Below, piece after piece: positions 1-7,600 of a stretch of 26,797 nt of DNA; the first letter of the stretch is position 1, and every line of letters begins with the position of its first letter. Location: contig CAAFUK010000022.1 of NCBI GenBank assembly GCA_900766165.1, positions 1 through 26,797 on the forward strand, in the 5' to 3' direction. The position numbers and the translations under genes are program-made. The stretch comes from an uncultured Collinsella sp. Lineage in GTDB: Bacteria; Actinomycetota; Coriobacteriia; Coriobacteriales; Coriobacteriaceae. The notes under the pieces are model-generated. The model saw only the letters and a list, made by a program, of their open reading frames with translations, did no database searches and was not told where the DNA came from.

Positions 1-1622
1 CGAAGGGCCTTCGCATCGCGAGACTCCGATGCGACGCACAGCGTCAGAAGCGTCTTCGTGAAGTGATCGAGCGAGATTCCCAGCGCCCCTTCCACGTCTG
101 CGGCGACCTGATCGGAGACACTCGAGGCAAACGGCAATTCGGAGGTCACGGCACCGAGGAGATGGGAGATTTGCTCCGCGCAGGCAGACTTTCGCTTAGC
201 CAGGCCGATACCCGGCCACAACTGCAGGCAAATCTCCTGGGCCAGTAGAAAAGCGACCTTCCTCGAAAGCTCGATGCCATAAGAAGAGCCTGCGTCGGCA
301 AGGACCGCGCCCACGACGCGCTCGAAGGCGCGCGACCTCGAGGAGGCGACGCCATGGTCGAAGATCAAGTGATCCTCAACGCCGCGCACAGCGGAGACAG
401 CTTGCGAGACGAGCTCGGAGACAGAGAGCTCCCCGGCGCAGAATCGCTCATCGAGGGAGCACAGGGCATCGAGCGCCTGCTCGACCGGCCCTGTGCTCTC
501 GGCGGCATCCAGGGACGCGTCGATCAGAACGCCATCGTCGGGCTGTTGATCGATCTGCGCGGAGGTGAGGAGCCCGCTGGGAAGAAGATACGGGCGAACG
601 ACGACGTAGTCGCCCTCGCGATTGAGGAACGCTTTGGCGCAGCAGTTCGTCACGCAGGCGCGCAAGCCGGCGATGTTATCGGAAAAGTCCGCGTTCACGA
701 GGCAACGGTATGCGCCGCGGCTGATCTTCACATCAGAACCGATTCGGCACCCCTCGCTGCGCAGGAAGCTCAAGATGAGATCCTCGCGCTCCTCGGGGGT
801 CCGCTCCTTGAGTGAGGGGACGCGGGCACAGATGGGCATTTTGCTGTAGGCCGAGGAAACCTTCAGGTCATCGGCGGAAAGCGTCGTCGAAAGAACGAGG
901 CGAGCGCGCGGCGCATCCTGGGAGGCATCGAGCCCGAGGGCCGTCGCAAGGCAGTGCTCCATCGCAGAGGGAGAGAGTGCCTCGATGCCGTTGACAAAGA
1001 CCACACCCCCGCGCGCTTTCGCGATCGACTCGTCAAGAAGCCCGTTGAACGAGGCGGCGTCCGGGACCCCGGCGCAGTCGATGCGCACATAGGAGGAGTC
1101 GCGGGACAGCAAGCCCTGGTTCTTGCCGTACTCGTACACAAGACGAGAAAGGAAAGACTTGCCGACACCCACGCCGCCGCTCAAGAGGATGGGCAGGCCA
1201 AACGGAGGGTACTGAACCGCAGCCTTGCACTGCTCGACAACGGAGCTGAGGCTCATGTCGAAGCCCACGGCACGCGCGAAGTCGCGGTGATCGGCGATTC
1301 CCGTCGCCTGGATGAGGTCGGCGAGCGAGGCGTACCCGCTTGCAGAGAGCTTTACCTGAAAACGCTTCTGGAACGCGCGGCGATGAAAATAACGGACAGG
1401 CCTGCCCGCCACCTTAACCACAAGGCCGGCGCGAACAAGGTCGTTGAGGTACTGGCTCGCCAGGCTCCTGGAGATGATGAGCGTCTCGGCGATGTCGGAG
1501 GTGGACAGACGGGCAAGGTCGTCGAGCGAGACGGCAGAGGTGAGGGCCTCGAGATGCTCGAGAATCCTGTCCCTCATGTCGACGGGCTTCTTTGCCAAGC
1601 TGTCCTGTGCGGTCTTGTCCAT
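1..1622 (-). CDS. LevR-like transcriptional regulator (HTH, degenerate AAA+, PRD), partial
   Basis: An uninterrupted frame of about 540 codons starts at ATG 1622, behind a strong AAGGAGGT ribosome site, and leaves the window at base 1. An N-terminal winged-helix-like segment covers roughly residues 15-75. An AAA+ core follows, with P-loop GGVGVGKS (Lys155), then a PRD-like helical region from about residue 390 (SSYGIELS, LAQEICLQLW). This order resembles LevR-type activators that control sugar PTS operons. Two family hallmarks are missing. The GAFTGA sigma-54 contact loop is absent, because only about 19 residues separate DCAG from GGVVFV. The Walker B acidic pair is replaced by Asn211-Gly212 (FVNGI where FLDEI is usual). 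I infer a regulator of sugar uptake that may not use sigma-54 or hydrolyse ATP normally. The C-terminus, where EIIA/EIIB-like or second PRD domains could lie, is outside the window. Its target operon is not visible. Confidence 0.8.
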   Translation of the reverse strand, partial: MDKTAQDSLAKKPVDMRDRILEHLEALTSAVSLDDLARLSTSDIAETLIISRSLASQYLNDLVRAGLVVKVAGRPVRYFHRRAFQKRFQVKLSASGYASLADLIQATGIADHRDFARAVGFDMSLSSVVEQCKAAVQYPPFGLPILLSGGVGVGKSFLSRLVYEYGKNQGLLSRDSSYVRIDCAGVPDAASFNGLLDESIAKARGGVVFVNGIEALSPSAMEHCLATALGLDASQDAPRARLVLSTTLSADDLKVSSAYSKMPICARVPSLKERTPEEREDLILSFLRSEGCRIGSDVKISRGAYRCLVNADFSDNIAGLRACVTNCCAKAFLNREGDYVVVRPYLLPSGLLTSAQIDQQPDDGVLIDASLDAAESTGPVEQALDALCSLDERFCAGELSVSELVSQAVSAVRGVEDHLIFDHGVASSRSRAFERVVGAVLADAGSSYGIELSRKVAFLLAQEICLQLWPGIGLAKRKSACAEQISHLLGAVTSELPFASSVSDQVAADVEGALGISLDHFTKTLLTLCVASESRDAKAL

Positions 1623-1632
1623 GACTTCTTAC

Positions 1633-1648
1633 CTCCTTGTACAAGGAG
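1633..1648. promoter_or_regulatory. 16-bp perfect palindrome over the regulator's -10 and Shine-Dalgarno
   Basis: CTCCTTGTACAAGGAG is an exact inverted repeat just ahead of the LevR-like gene. On the minus strand, a TATACT hexamer (1652-1647) abuts and overlaps one edge, and the AAGGAGGT ribosome site forms the other arm. Either a dimeric repressor binds here or the transcript folds so that the ribosome site is hidden. No convincing -35 box was found for the TATACT. Confidence 0.45.
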
Positions 1649-1729
1649 TATAAGGGGAACACAGAGAACGGAAGGGGGCGCGTGGGGGAATCAACAGCTC
1701 CGAGGAAAAGTCCACCACTTGAGGGGCAG

Positions 1730-1758
1730 AAAAAAACGGCCATTGAACATTCAGGGCC
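1730..1758 (-). terminator. Rho-independent terminator
   Basis: On the minus strand a GGCC...GGCC hairpin with an inner TGAA/TTCA pairing is followed by G and seven Ts. It is the second of two tandem terminators downstream of the truncated nucleosidase gene and isolates the LevR-like gene. Confidence 0.6.
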
Positions 1759-1796
1759 GACGCTCAACACTTCGGCTCGACACTTCGCTTTGGAAA

Positions 1797-1849
1797 GGGC
1801 CCTGCGCGCCGGGGTCCCAACATAAAGAAGGGCCCCGGCGCGCAGGGCC
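1797..1849 (-). terminator. Very GC-rich terminator hairpin after the mtnN remnant
   Basis: A stem of about 20 bp (1798-1818 with 1830-1849, one bulged T) starts at the stop codon of the truncated mtnN frame. The T-run behind it on the minus strand is short (CTTTCC), so it may need the second hairpin at 1730-1758 for full termination. Confidence 0.65.
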
Positions 1850-2212
1850 TAAAGCTTAACCATGCGCGCGGCGATGCGGGCGCAGTCGAAGACGGTCTTC
1901 TTCTCGAAGGTGTTGTAGTCGACGACCTGGCCCTCGGCGCAGGGCTTGTCGCTGATGGCGCGCACGACGACGAGGGGCACGCCGTTGAGATAGGCGGCCT
2001 GCGCGATGGTGCAGCCCTCCATCTCGCAGCACAGGTCGCCGAAGGTCGCGAGGATTCGCTCCTTCTGTTCCGCGGGCGAGACGAACTGGTCGCCGGAGAC
2101 GACGCGGCCCTTGAGGACCTTAATGTCGGGGGCGACGGCGGCCGCGGCGGCGCACGCCGCCAGCAAGGGCCGGAACGGATCGCGCAAGATCAAGGCGTCG
2201 CCCGGGAGGTCG
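1849..2212 (-). pseudogene. mtnN: 3' remnant of 5'-methylthioadenosine/S-adenosylhomocysteine nucleosidase
   Basis: The last ~120 codons read as the C-terminal half of MtnN/Pfs, which cleaves adenine from MTA and SAH. Family motifs are the region VVSGDQF, the substrate-binding glutamate context CEMEG, and VRAISDK with the catalytic aspartate. A full enzyme is about 230 residues. Homology stops near base 2212, where the opposite strand becomes IS3-family transposase, so the N-terminal half is gone. The open frame continues to 2373 only by reading through the insertion sequence antisense. No other piece of the 5' half was seen up to rplX. The product cannot be an active nucleosidase. The gene still ends in two tandem terminators, which suggests a recent loss. 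Confidence 0.85.
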
Positions 2213-2624
2213 GGCGTTACCGTCAGCCGGCGCCGCGTCTGCCGCATCATGAGGGAGAACGGCCTGGCCGGCGCATACGGCAGGAAGAGGTTCAAGGTGC
2301 ACCCCGGGGCGGTCAACGAGGCCGACGTGTCGAACGTCGTCGCGCGCGGCTTCGGCGGCAGGGCGCCGTGCACCCATATATGCAGCGACTTGGCCTGCGT
2401 GCGCGTCGGGGCGTCGTGGAACTACGTCTGCCTGCTCGTCGACCTCTGCAACGGGGAGATCGTCGGCCACTCCGCAGGACCGAGGAGGGACGCGCGAGCT
2501 CCGAGCCAAGCTCTTGGATTACGTGCACTGGTACAACAACTTCAGGATCCACTCGACGCTGGGCTACATGTCGCCGGTCGAGTTCAGGGAGGCGGGGCCG
2601 TCCCTCCCGGAATCGTCCAAATAA
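2213..2624 (+). mobile_element. IS3-family element remnant (orfB transposase, 5'-truncated and internally deleted)
   Basis: From 2216 the plus strand encodes a recognisable OrfB segment: SRRRVCRIMRENGL, then SDLACVRVGASWNYV with the first catalytic Asp, then DLCNGEIVGHSAG. After PRRDA near 2490 the frame changes. From 2496 it resumes with the conserved OrfB tail (LLDYVHWYNNFRIHSTLGY, then SPVEF), stopping at 2624. The stretch holding the second Asp and the Glu of the DDE triad is missing, so the element is dead. The left part of orfB, all of orfA and the left terminal repeat are absent on the mtnN side. The right end probably lies within about 20 bases beyond the stop, but I cannot define its inverted repeat. 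The element lies across the broken mtnN and probably caused or accompanied its truncation. Confidence 0.85.
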
Positions 2625-3330
2625 GTGTTGCCAATCCATAGCCAATCCAGCCATCATCTTCGCGAAGGCGGACGTCAGGAAAAGCTCGGCTTGAGCTCGG
2701 TCGGACGCGGTCTGTGGGGCATCATTCAGGCTCAGGGGGTCTCCTTGTCTTCTTCGGTCGCAACCTGAATGATAGGGACGGCCCCTTCTCTCTTTCCCCT
2801 TCGTTTTCGACGCGTCACCCTCTCGGCGGGCTTAAGGCCCGCGCTCGCAGGTGCAGGGGCTACGCCCAAATCCCAAAAACGTAACGCCGTGCTCGAAGCG
2901 TTTCCGGACGTCAGCGTAATCTCAAATCCCGTTCGTCAACTCATGGGTAAGCCACCTGAGACTACTCATTTCTCCTACTGGCAATGAAGACCTGCGACCT
3001 GCAGTTTTGCAAACTGCTTGAAAGCCACCTGCGTTGATTCACTTCCTATTGCAGCTGGCGGCTTGCACGCGAAAAGGCATTTAAGTTTCAAAACGGGCGT
3101 TTTCGGCGCTATCGAGCCTCCAAAGGCATCCCGCCGCGCCCTTTGGGACAAAAACAAAAACTCAAAGCCCTGAGTTCGAAAATAGTTTTTGGAGTTGTCC
3201 CGACTTTTGTCCCCGAAGCCGACGAAACGCGACAGGGTGTCACCTGGCGGCACTCGATTCGAGACGGCACCGAAAACTGGATGCAACCGGAATGACGGGA
3301 CGGCAGAACCGAAGCCATCGAGTGGGGATA
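2625..3330. other. Non-coding scar region between IS remnant and S10 terminator
   Basis: I see no convincing gene in these ~700 bases. There is an inverted repeat ATCATTCAGG/CCTGAATGAT (2721-2730, 2764-2773) and a perfect small hairpin GCAGTTT-TGC-AAACTGC (3001-3017). AAGCCACCTG is repeated at 2949 and 3022 within a loosely similar ~35-bp context. A start-less open frame of about 85 codons runs on the plus strand from 3038 to 3292 (it contains KIVFGVVPTF and WRHSIRDGTENW). The overlapping minus-strand frames look like composition artefacts. The region could be decayed gene matter or a dispersed intergenic repeat. Confidence 0.5.
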
Positions 3331-3367
3331 GAAAAAGGCCCGGGTGCCGTGGGGCATCCGGGCCTTT
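3331..3367 (-). terminator. Terminator of the S10 operon after rplX
   Basis: A 15-bp stem with one mismatch (3334-3348 with 3353-3367, four-base loop) is followed on the minus strand by a run of Ts. It lies just downstream of the rplX stop and marks the end of the ribosomal operon here. Confidence 0.85.
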
Positions 3368-3393
3368 GCTAGCAACTTGATGTTGCGGGCAGC

Positions 3394-3699
3394 TTAGAAC
3401 TTGTGGCCGCACTTCTTGCAGACGCGCAGCTTGTTCTTGCCGTCCTTCTCGTGACCGACGCGGGTAACCTTACCGCACTCGGGGCAGACGAGATTGACGT
3501 TGGAGGCGTCGATGGGAGCCTCCTGCGAAACGATGCCGCCCTGCTGGTTGGCAGCGTTGGGCTTGACGGCCTTCTTGACGACCGAAACGCCCTCGACAAC
3601 GACCTTGTTCTCGGCGGGGAGTGCACGCAGGATAACGCCCTGCTTGCCGCGATCCTTACCAGAGAGAACCTGGACCTTATCGCCCTTCTTGATATACAT
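3394..3699 (-). CDS. rplX: Large ribosomal subunit protein uL24
   Basis: This 101-residue protein starts MYIKKGDKV and has the KOW motif (GKDRGKQGVIL) typical of L24, which nucleates early 50S assembly near 23S domain I. The C-terminus has four cysteines in two CxxC pairs (CPECG and CKKCG), the zinc-ribbon form found in many Gram-positives. The ATG follows GGGGAG. The gene lies 13 bases after rplN and is the last of the operon. In most bacteria rplE would follow; here a terminator does. Confidence 0.97.
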   Translation of the reverse strand: MYIKKGDKVQVLSGKDRGKQGVILRALPAENKVVVEGVSVVKKAVKPNAANQQGGIVSQEAPIDASNVNLVCPECGKVTRVGHEKDGKNKLRVCKKCGHKF

Positions 3700-3712
3700 A
3701 TATCTCCCCTAA

Positions 3713-4081
3713 CTACAGGGTCTCGGGAGCGAGCGAGACGATCTTCATGTACTTCTTGTCACGAAGCTCGCGAGCGACGGGCCCGAAGATACGGGTGCCG
3801 ACGGGCGAACCATCGTTGTTGATGACAACGCAGGCGTTCTCATCAAAGCGAATGTAGGAGCCATCCTTGCGGCGGATCTCCTTAACGGTGCGAACGACGA
3901 CGCAACGGACAACGTCCTTCTTCTTGACGTTGGCGCCAGGGGTAGCCTCCTGGACAGCACCGATGAACACATCGCCGATGCCTGCATAACGACGCTTGGA
4001 ACCGCCAAGCACCTTGATGCAGCGAATCTTGCGAGCGCCGGAGTTGTCGGCGACGTTCAGCATGGTTTGCATCTGAATCAT
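3713..4081 (-). CDS. rplN: Large ribosomal subunit protein uL14
   Basis: At 122 residues it has the standard L14 length. It begins MIQMQTMLNVADNSGARKI and carries GTRIFGPVAREL near the C-terminus, both highly conserved. L14 sits at the subunit interface and contacts 16S helix 14. The ATG is preceded by GGAGG at a spacing of about 10. Unlike most joints in this operon, the gap to the upstream rpsQ is 118 bases and contains a strong fold (see 4107-4172). Confidence 0.98.
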   Translation of the reverse strand: MIQMQTMLNVADNSGARKIRCIKVLGGSKRRYAGIGDVFIGAVQEATPGANVKKKDVVRCVVVRTVKEIRRKDGSYIRFDENACVVINNDGSPVGTRIFGPVARELRDKKYMKIVSLAPETL

Positions 4082-4106
4082 GGTAGATGTTCCTCCGAAC
4101 TAAGAA

Positions 4107-4172
4107 CCGAAGAGAGGTGCGCAGCCTTTACACAGCCCGTGGTATGCAAGCCAGGCATACGCACATCTTCGG
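4107..4172 (-). promoter_or_regulatory. Candidate structured RNA leader upstream of rplN
   Basis: In the rpsQ-rplN gap, CCGAAGA (4107-4113) pairs with TCTTCGG (4166-4172). After a small internal loop, GTGCG (4117-4121) pairs with CGCAC (4160-4164). A separate inner hairpin, GTATGC-N7-GCATAC, spans 4142-4160. The fold ends about 25 bases before the rplN start. It may be an autoregulatory or RNA-processing site; the role is inferred from position and pairing only. Confidence 0.5.
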
Positions 4173-4199
4173 AAACGTACAAGTCGTAAGAGCGACAGC

Positions 4200-4460
4200 T
4201 TATTTAGCGCGCTCGACGACCTCGATGAGGCGCCAACGCTTCATCTTGGACATAGGACGGGTCTCCATAACGCGGACGGTGTCGCCCACGCCAGCCGTGC
4301 ACTCCTCGTCGTGAGCGTGCAGCTTCTTGGAGCTGGTCATCATCTTGCCGTACTTGGGGTGACGCTTGCGCTCGGTGATGGTGACGACGATGGTCTTAGC
4401 ACCGGAGACGGAGGTAACGACACCCGTACGGACCTTACGCGAGTTACGCGAATCAGTCAT
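4200..4460 (-). CDS. rpsQ: Small ribosomal subunit protein uS17
   Basis: The 86-residue protein has the S17 core: RTGVVTSVSGAKTIVVTI near the N-terminus and the C-terminal DTVRVMETRPMSKMKRW. S17 is a primary 16S-binding protein of the 30S body. The start ATG at 4460 is preceded by AGGAGAG. It follows rpmC by 16 bases, in the canonical rplP-rpmC-rpsQ order. Confidence 0.97.
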   Translation of the reverse strand: MTDSRNSRKVRTGVVTSVSGAKTIVVTITERKRHPKYGKMMTSSKKLHAHDEECTAGVGDTVRVMETRPMSKMKRWRLIEVVERAK

Positions 4461-4476
4461 GTTCTCTCCTTAGGTC

Positions 4477-4691
4477 CTACTCGGCGACAGCGGACTTCTC
4501 CGCTGCGATCTCGCGGGCGCGCTGCTCCGTGAGGACACGAGCGATGTCCTTCTTCACGGTGTTGACGCGAGCGGTGTTGTCCAGCTGGCTGGTGGCCATC
4601 TGGAAACGAAGGTTAAAGAGCTCGGCGCGCATTTCCTTCAGCTTCTCAACGAGCTGAGCGTCCGAGAGCTCACGAATCTCTGCGGGCTTCA

Positions 4692-4692
<1 letters not shown>
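4477..4692 (-). CDS. rpmC: Large ribosomal subunit protein uL29
   Basis: This 71-residue helical protein begins MKPAEIRELSDAQL and contains LFNLRFQMATSQLDN, the L29 signature. L29 sits near the polypeptide exit site and helps dock trigger factor and SRP. The ATG shares one base with the rplP stop (TAATG), so translation is probably coupled. The AAGGAGGAG ribosome site lies inside the end of rplP. Confidence 0.97.
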
Positions 4693-5194
<502 letters not shown>

Positions 5195-5195
<1 letters not shown>

Positions 5196-5905
5196 TACTG
5201 ACCCCTCCTCTCGGAGTTACGACGACGAGGACGGGAAGAGCCCTCGAGTGCAGGGTTGGGAACAGGCTGGCCCGGGAGCTTCTCGCCCAGGTAGATCCAG
5301 ACCTTCACGCCGCAAGCGCCCATGGTGGTGCTGGCGACAGCCGTGCCGTAATCGATCTTGGCACGGAGGGTGTGCAGAGGCACGCGACCCTCACGGTACC
5401 ACTCACGACGGCCCATCTCGGCACCGCCGAGACGACCGGAGCACTGGATACGGATGCCCTTAGCGCCGGCCTTGCGGGCGGACTGGACAGCCTTGCGCAT
5501 AGCGCGACGGAAGGCAACGCGGCCCTCGAGCTGCTCGGCGATAGACTGAGCAACGAGGTTGGCGTCGAGCTCGGGGCGCTTGATCTCGACAACGTCGACG
5601 GAGAGCTGGCCCTTGGAGACGCCAGCGACCTTCTCGAGCTCGGTGCGGAGGGTATCGATCTCGGCACCCTTCTTACCGATGACAACGCCGGGGCGAGCGG
5701 TGAGGATGATGACCTTCACCTTGTCGCCAGCGCGCTCGATCTCGACGCGGGAGACAGCTGCGCGGGAAAGACGCTTCTCGAGGTACTTGCGGATCTCGAG
5801 ATCGTTACCGAGGGTCTTAGCGTAATCCTTCTCTGCGAACCAGCGGGAGCGCCAGTTCTCGGTGATGCCAAGACGGAAGCCGGTGGGGTAGACTTTCTGA
5901 CCCAT
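5195..5905 (-). CDS. rpsC: Small ribosomal subunit protein uS3
   Basis: The 236-residue protein starts MGQKVYPTGFRLG and has the KH-domain segment RPGVVIGKKGAEID (about residues 70-83). The C-terminal domain includes GRLGGAEMGRREWYREGRVP. S3 forms part of the mRNA entry channel and helicase with S4 and S5. The tail after residue 215 is basic and Arg-rich. The ATG follows AAAGGAGG by about 11 bases. The gene lies six bases after rplV and is coupled to rplP. Confidence 0.98.
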
Positions 5906-5911
5906 ACAGCT

Positions 5912-6283
5912 TTACGCCTCCTTTCGAGGAGCAACGACGACGGTGATGTGGGAAGTACGCTTCAGAATGCGAGAAGCGGAACCCTTGGCGCGGGGACGGA
6001 TGCGCTTAAGCGTCGGACCCTCGTCAACATAGGCAGCGGCGACAACTAGGTTGTCGGCACGCAGACCGTTGTTGTTCTCGGCGTTCGCAACGGCGGAACG
6101 GAGAACCTTCTCGACATCCACGGCGACGGCGCGGTCGCAGAAGTGGAGGATGTCGAAGGCCTGAGCGACAGGCTTGCGGCGGATCAGATCGACCACCAGG
6201 CGGGCCTTGCTGGGGGAAACACGCACGTACTTAGCGACGGCGCGAACCTCGGTGGCCTCAGTTTCAATAGACTTAGTTGCCAT
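5912..6283 (-). CDS. rplV: Large ribosomal subunit protein uL22
   Basis: At 123 residues it has the L22 globular core (YVRVSPSKARLVVDLIRRK) and the long beta-hairpin that lines the nascent-peptide tunnel, ending KRTSHITVVV. At the hairpin tip the sequence reads RAKGSASRI; most L22 proteins have Arg where this one has the first Ser of GSAS. That is a natural variation near the macrolide-sensitive loop, with no resistance claim. It lies 14 bases after rpsS. Confidence 0.97.
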   Translation of the reverse strand: MATKSIETEATEVRAVAKYVRVSPSKARLVVDLIRRKPVAQAFDILHFCDRAVAVDVEKVLRSAVANAENNNGLRADNLVVAAAYVDEGPTLKRIRPRAKGSASRILKRTSHITVVVAPRKEA

Positions 6284-6297
6284 TTACGGTTAACCCC

Positions 6298-6558
6298 CTA
6301 TTTGGCCTTGTGGCCACGGAACGTACGAGTCGGCGCGAACTCGCCGAGCTTGTGACCAACCATGGACTCGGTAACATACACGGGCACATGCTTGCGGCCG
6401 TCGTGGACGGCGATGGTGTGACCAACCATCTCGGGGAAGATGGTGGACGCGCGGGACCAGGTCTTCACGACGTCCTTCTTGCCAGCCTCGTTCATCGCGG
6501 TGATACGCGAGAGAAGGCGAGTCTCCACGAACGGGCCCTTTTTGAGACTTCTGCTCAT
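6298..6558 (-). CDS. rpsS: Small ribosomal subunit protein uS19
   Basis: The 86-residue protein begins MSRSLKKGPFVE and contains TIFPEMVGHTIAVHDGRKHVPV-type core and KLGEFAPTRTFRGH, all diagnostic of S19. It sits in the 30S head with S13 and contacts the A-site tRNA. AGGAGAAAG precedes the ATG. It is placed between rplB and rplV as in the standard S10 operon. Confidence 0.98.
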   Translation of the reverse strand: MSRSLKKGPFVETRLLSRITAMNEAGKKDVVKTWSRASTIFPEMVGHTIAVHDGRKHVPVYVTESMVGHKLGEFAPTRTFRGHKAK

Positions 6559-6590
6559 AAGTGCTTTCTCCTAAAACTCGGTATCCGAAA

Positions 6591-7421
6591 TTACTTCTTA
6601 CGGCGACGAATGATGTGCTGGTTCGAGACCTTCTTCTTCTTGCGCGTACGAAGGCCCTTCGTCGGCTTACCCCAGGGGGTAACGGAGGGACGACCAGAGG
6701 TGTGGTTCTTGCCCTCGCCACCGCCGTGCGGGTGGTCGACAGGGTTCATGACGGTACCGCGGACGGTCGGGCGCACGTTCATGTGACGCTTACGGCCGGC
6801 CTTGCCGATGACGATGTTGGCGTGATCGGCGTTGCCGACCTCACCGACGGTGGCGCGGCAGGTAACGAGGATGCGGCGCATCTCGGAGGAAGGCATACGG
6901 ACGATAGCGTACTTGCCCTCCTTACCCATCAGCTGGCAGGAGTTACCGGCGGAACGGGCGATAGCGGCGCCCTTGCCCGGCTGGAACTCGACGGCGTGGA
7001 TGAGCGTACCGACGGGGATGTCGGCGAGGGGCAGAGCGTTGCCCGGCTTGATGTCGGCGTCAGAACCGGACATGATGGTCTGACCGACCTCGAGACCCTT
7101 GGGGGCCAGGATGTAGCGCTTCTCACCGTCAGCGTAGTGCAGCAGAGCGATGCGAGCGGAACGGTTCGGATCGTACTCGATCGTGGCAACCTTGGCGGGC
7201 ACGCCGTCCTTGTTGCGCTTGAAGTCGATCACGCGGTAACGACGCTTCACGCCGCCGCCCTGGTGGCGGGTGGTGATGCGGCCGTTGTTGTTACGACCGG
7301 CCTTCTTGGGCAGGGGCTCGAGAAGAGACTTCTCGGGCTTGGTGCAGGTGATCTCGGAGAAGTCGGAGATCGTCTGCCAACGCCTACCAGCGGAGGTCGG
7401 CTTAAGGTGCTTTACAGCCAT
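6591..7421 (-). CDS. rplB: Large ribosomal subunit protein uL2
   Basis: This 276-residue protein starts MAVKHLKPTSAGRR at 7421. An in-frame upstream extension to 7496 is possible but reads through the leader hairpin and has no family support. An AAAGGGA site precedes the chosen ATG. The C-terminal NPVDHPHGGGEGK holds the histidine close to the peptidyl transferase centre. L2 is needed for subunit association. It is separated from rplW by a 179-base gap that contains a terminator-like hairpin, a promoter-like segment and a leader fold, so it may head its own transcript. Confidence 0.97.
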   Translation of the reverse strand: MAVKHLKPTSAGRRWQTISDFSEITCTKPEKSLLEPLPKKAGRNNNGRITTRHQGGGVKRRYRVIDFKRNKDGVPAKVATIEYDPNRSARIALLHYADGEKRYILAPKGLEVGQTIMSGSDADIKPGNALPLADIPVGTLIHAVEFQPGKGAAIARSAGNSCQLMGKEGKYAIVRMPSSEMRRILVTCRATVGEVGNADHANIVIGKAGRKRHMNVRPTVRGTVMNPVDHPHGGGEGKNHTSGRPSVTPWGKPTKGLRTRKKKKVSNQHIIRRRKK

Positions 7422-7451
7422 TACAATCCCTTTCAATAGGAATCCGTTAGC

Positions 7452-7492
7452 CATCGCAGACAGGGATTCGAGGTTCTGCCTCGGGTGCGATG
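7452..7492 (-). promoter_or_regulatory. Candidate structured RNA leader upstream of rplB
   Basis: CATCGCA (7452-7458) pairs with TGCGATG (7486-7492). Inside, CGAGG (7469-7473) pairs with CCTCG (7479-7483) around a five-base loop, with an asymmetric internal loop of 10 and 2 bases between the stems. The fold ends 30 bases before the rplB ATG. A ribosomal protein-binding leader is possible; this is inference from structure and position. Confidence 0.5.
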
Positions 7493-7501
7493 ACACCGGA
7501 C

Positions 7502-7538
7502 GTATACACGGTTCCGGGCGTGTCCATTTTATACGCCC
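7502..7538 (-). promoter_or_regulatory. Promoter-like segment with the shared ribosomal-operon motif, before rplB
   Basis: On the minus strand TATAAAAT (7533-7526) is followed two bases later or less by GGACACGCCCG and CGTGTATAC. The same ~26-bp string, with three differences, occurs upstream of rplC (9367-9392), and a shorter version occurs upstream of rpsL. GGGCGT and ACGCCC (7516-7521, 7533-7538) also form an inverted repeat around the TATAAAAT. No good -35 box is visible. Confidence 0.45.
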
Positions 7539-7545
7539 AAAACCT

Positions 7546-7583
7546 TGAGCTCTCGCCTCCCCTATTTGGGAGGCATGAGCTCA
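7546..7583 (-). terminator. Terminator- or attenuator-like hairpin between rplW and rplB
   Basis: TGAGCTC/GAGCTCA and GCCTCCC/GGGAGGC form a 14-bp stem with one small internal loop and a six-base loop. On the minus strand it is followed by AAGGTTTTGGG, so the U-run is weak. It lies 17 bases after the rplW stop, in the middle of the S10 operon. Confidence 0.5.
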
Positions 7584-7600
7584 CTCAACAGCAGCGAGTC

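Noticed and set aside
954..1859. 301-codon plus-strand frame
   Set aside because: Antisense to the LevR-like gene, which has a P-loop and a strong ribosome site.
3001..3017. tRNA or small RNA hairpin
   Set aside because: A lone seven-pair hairpin without cloverleaf, T-loop or terminator.
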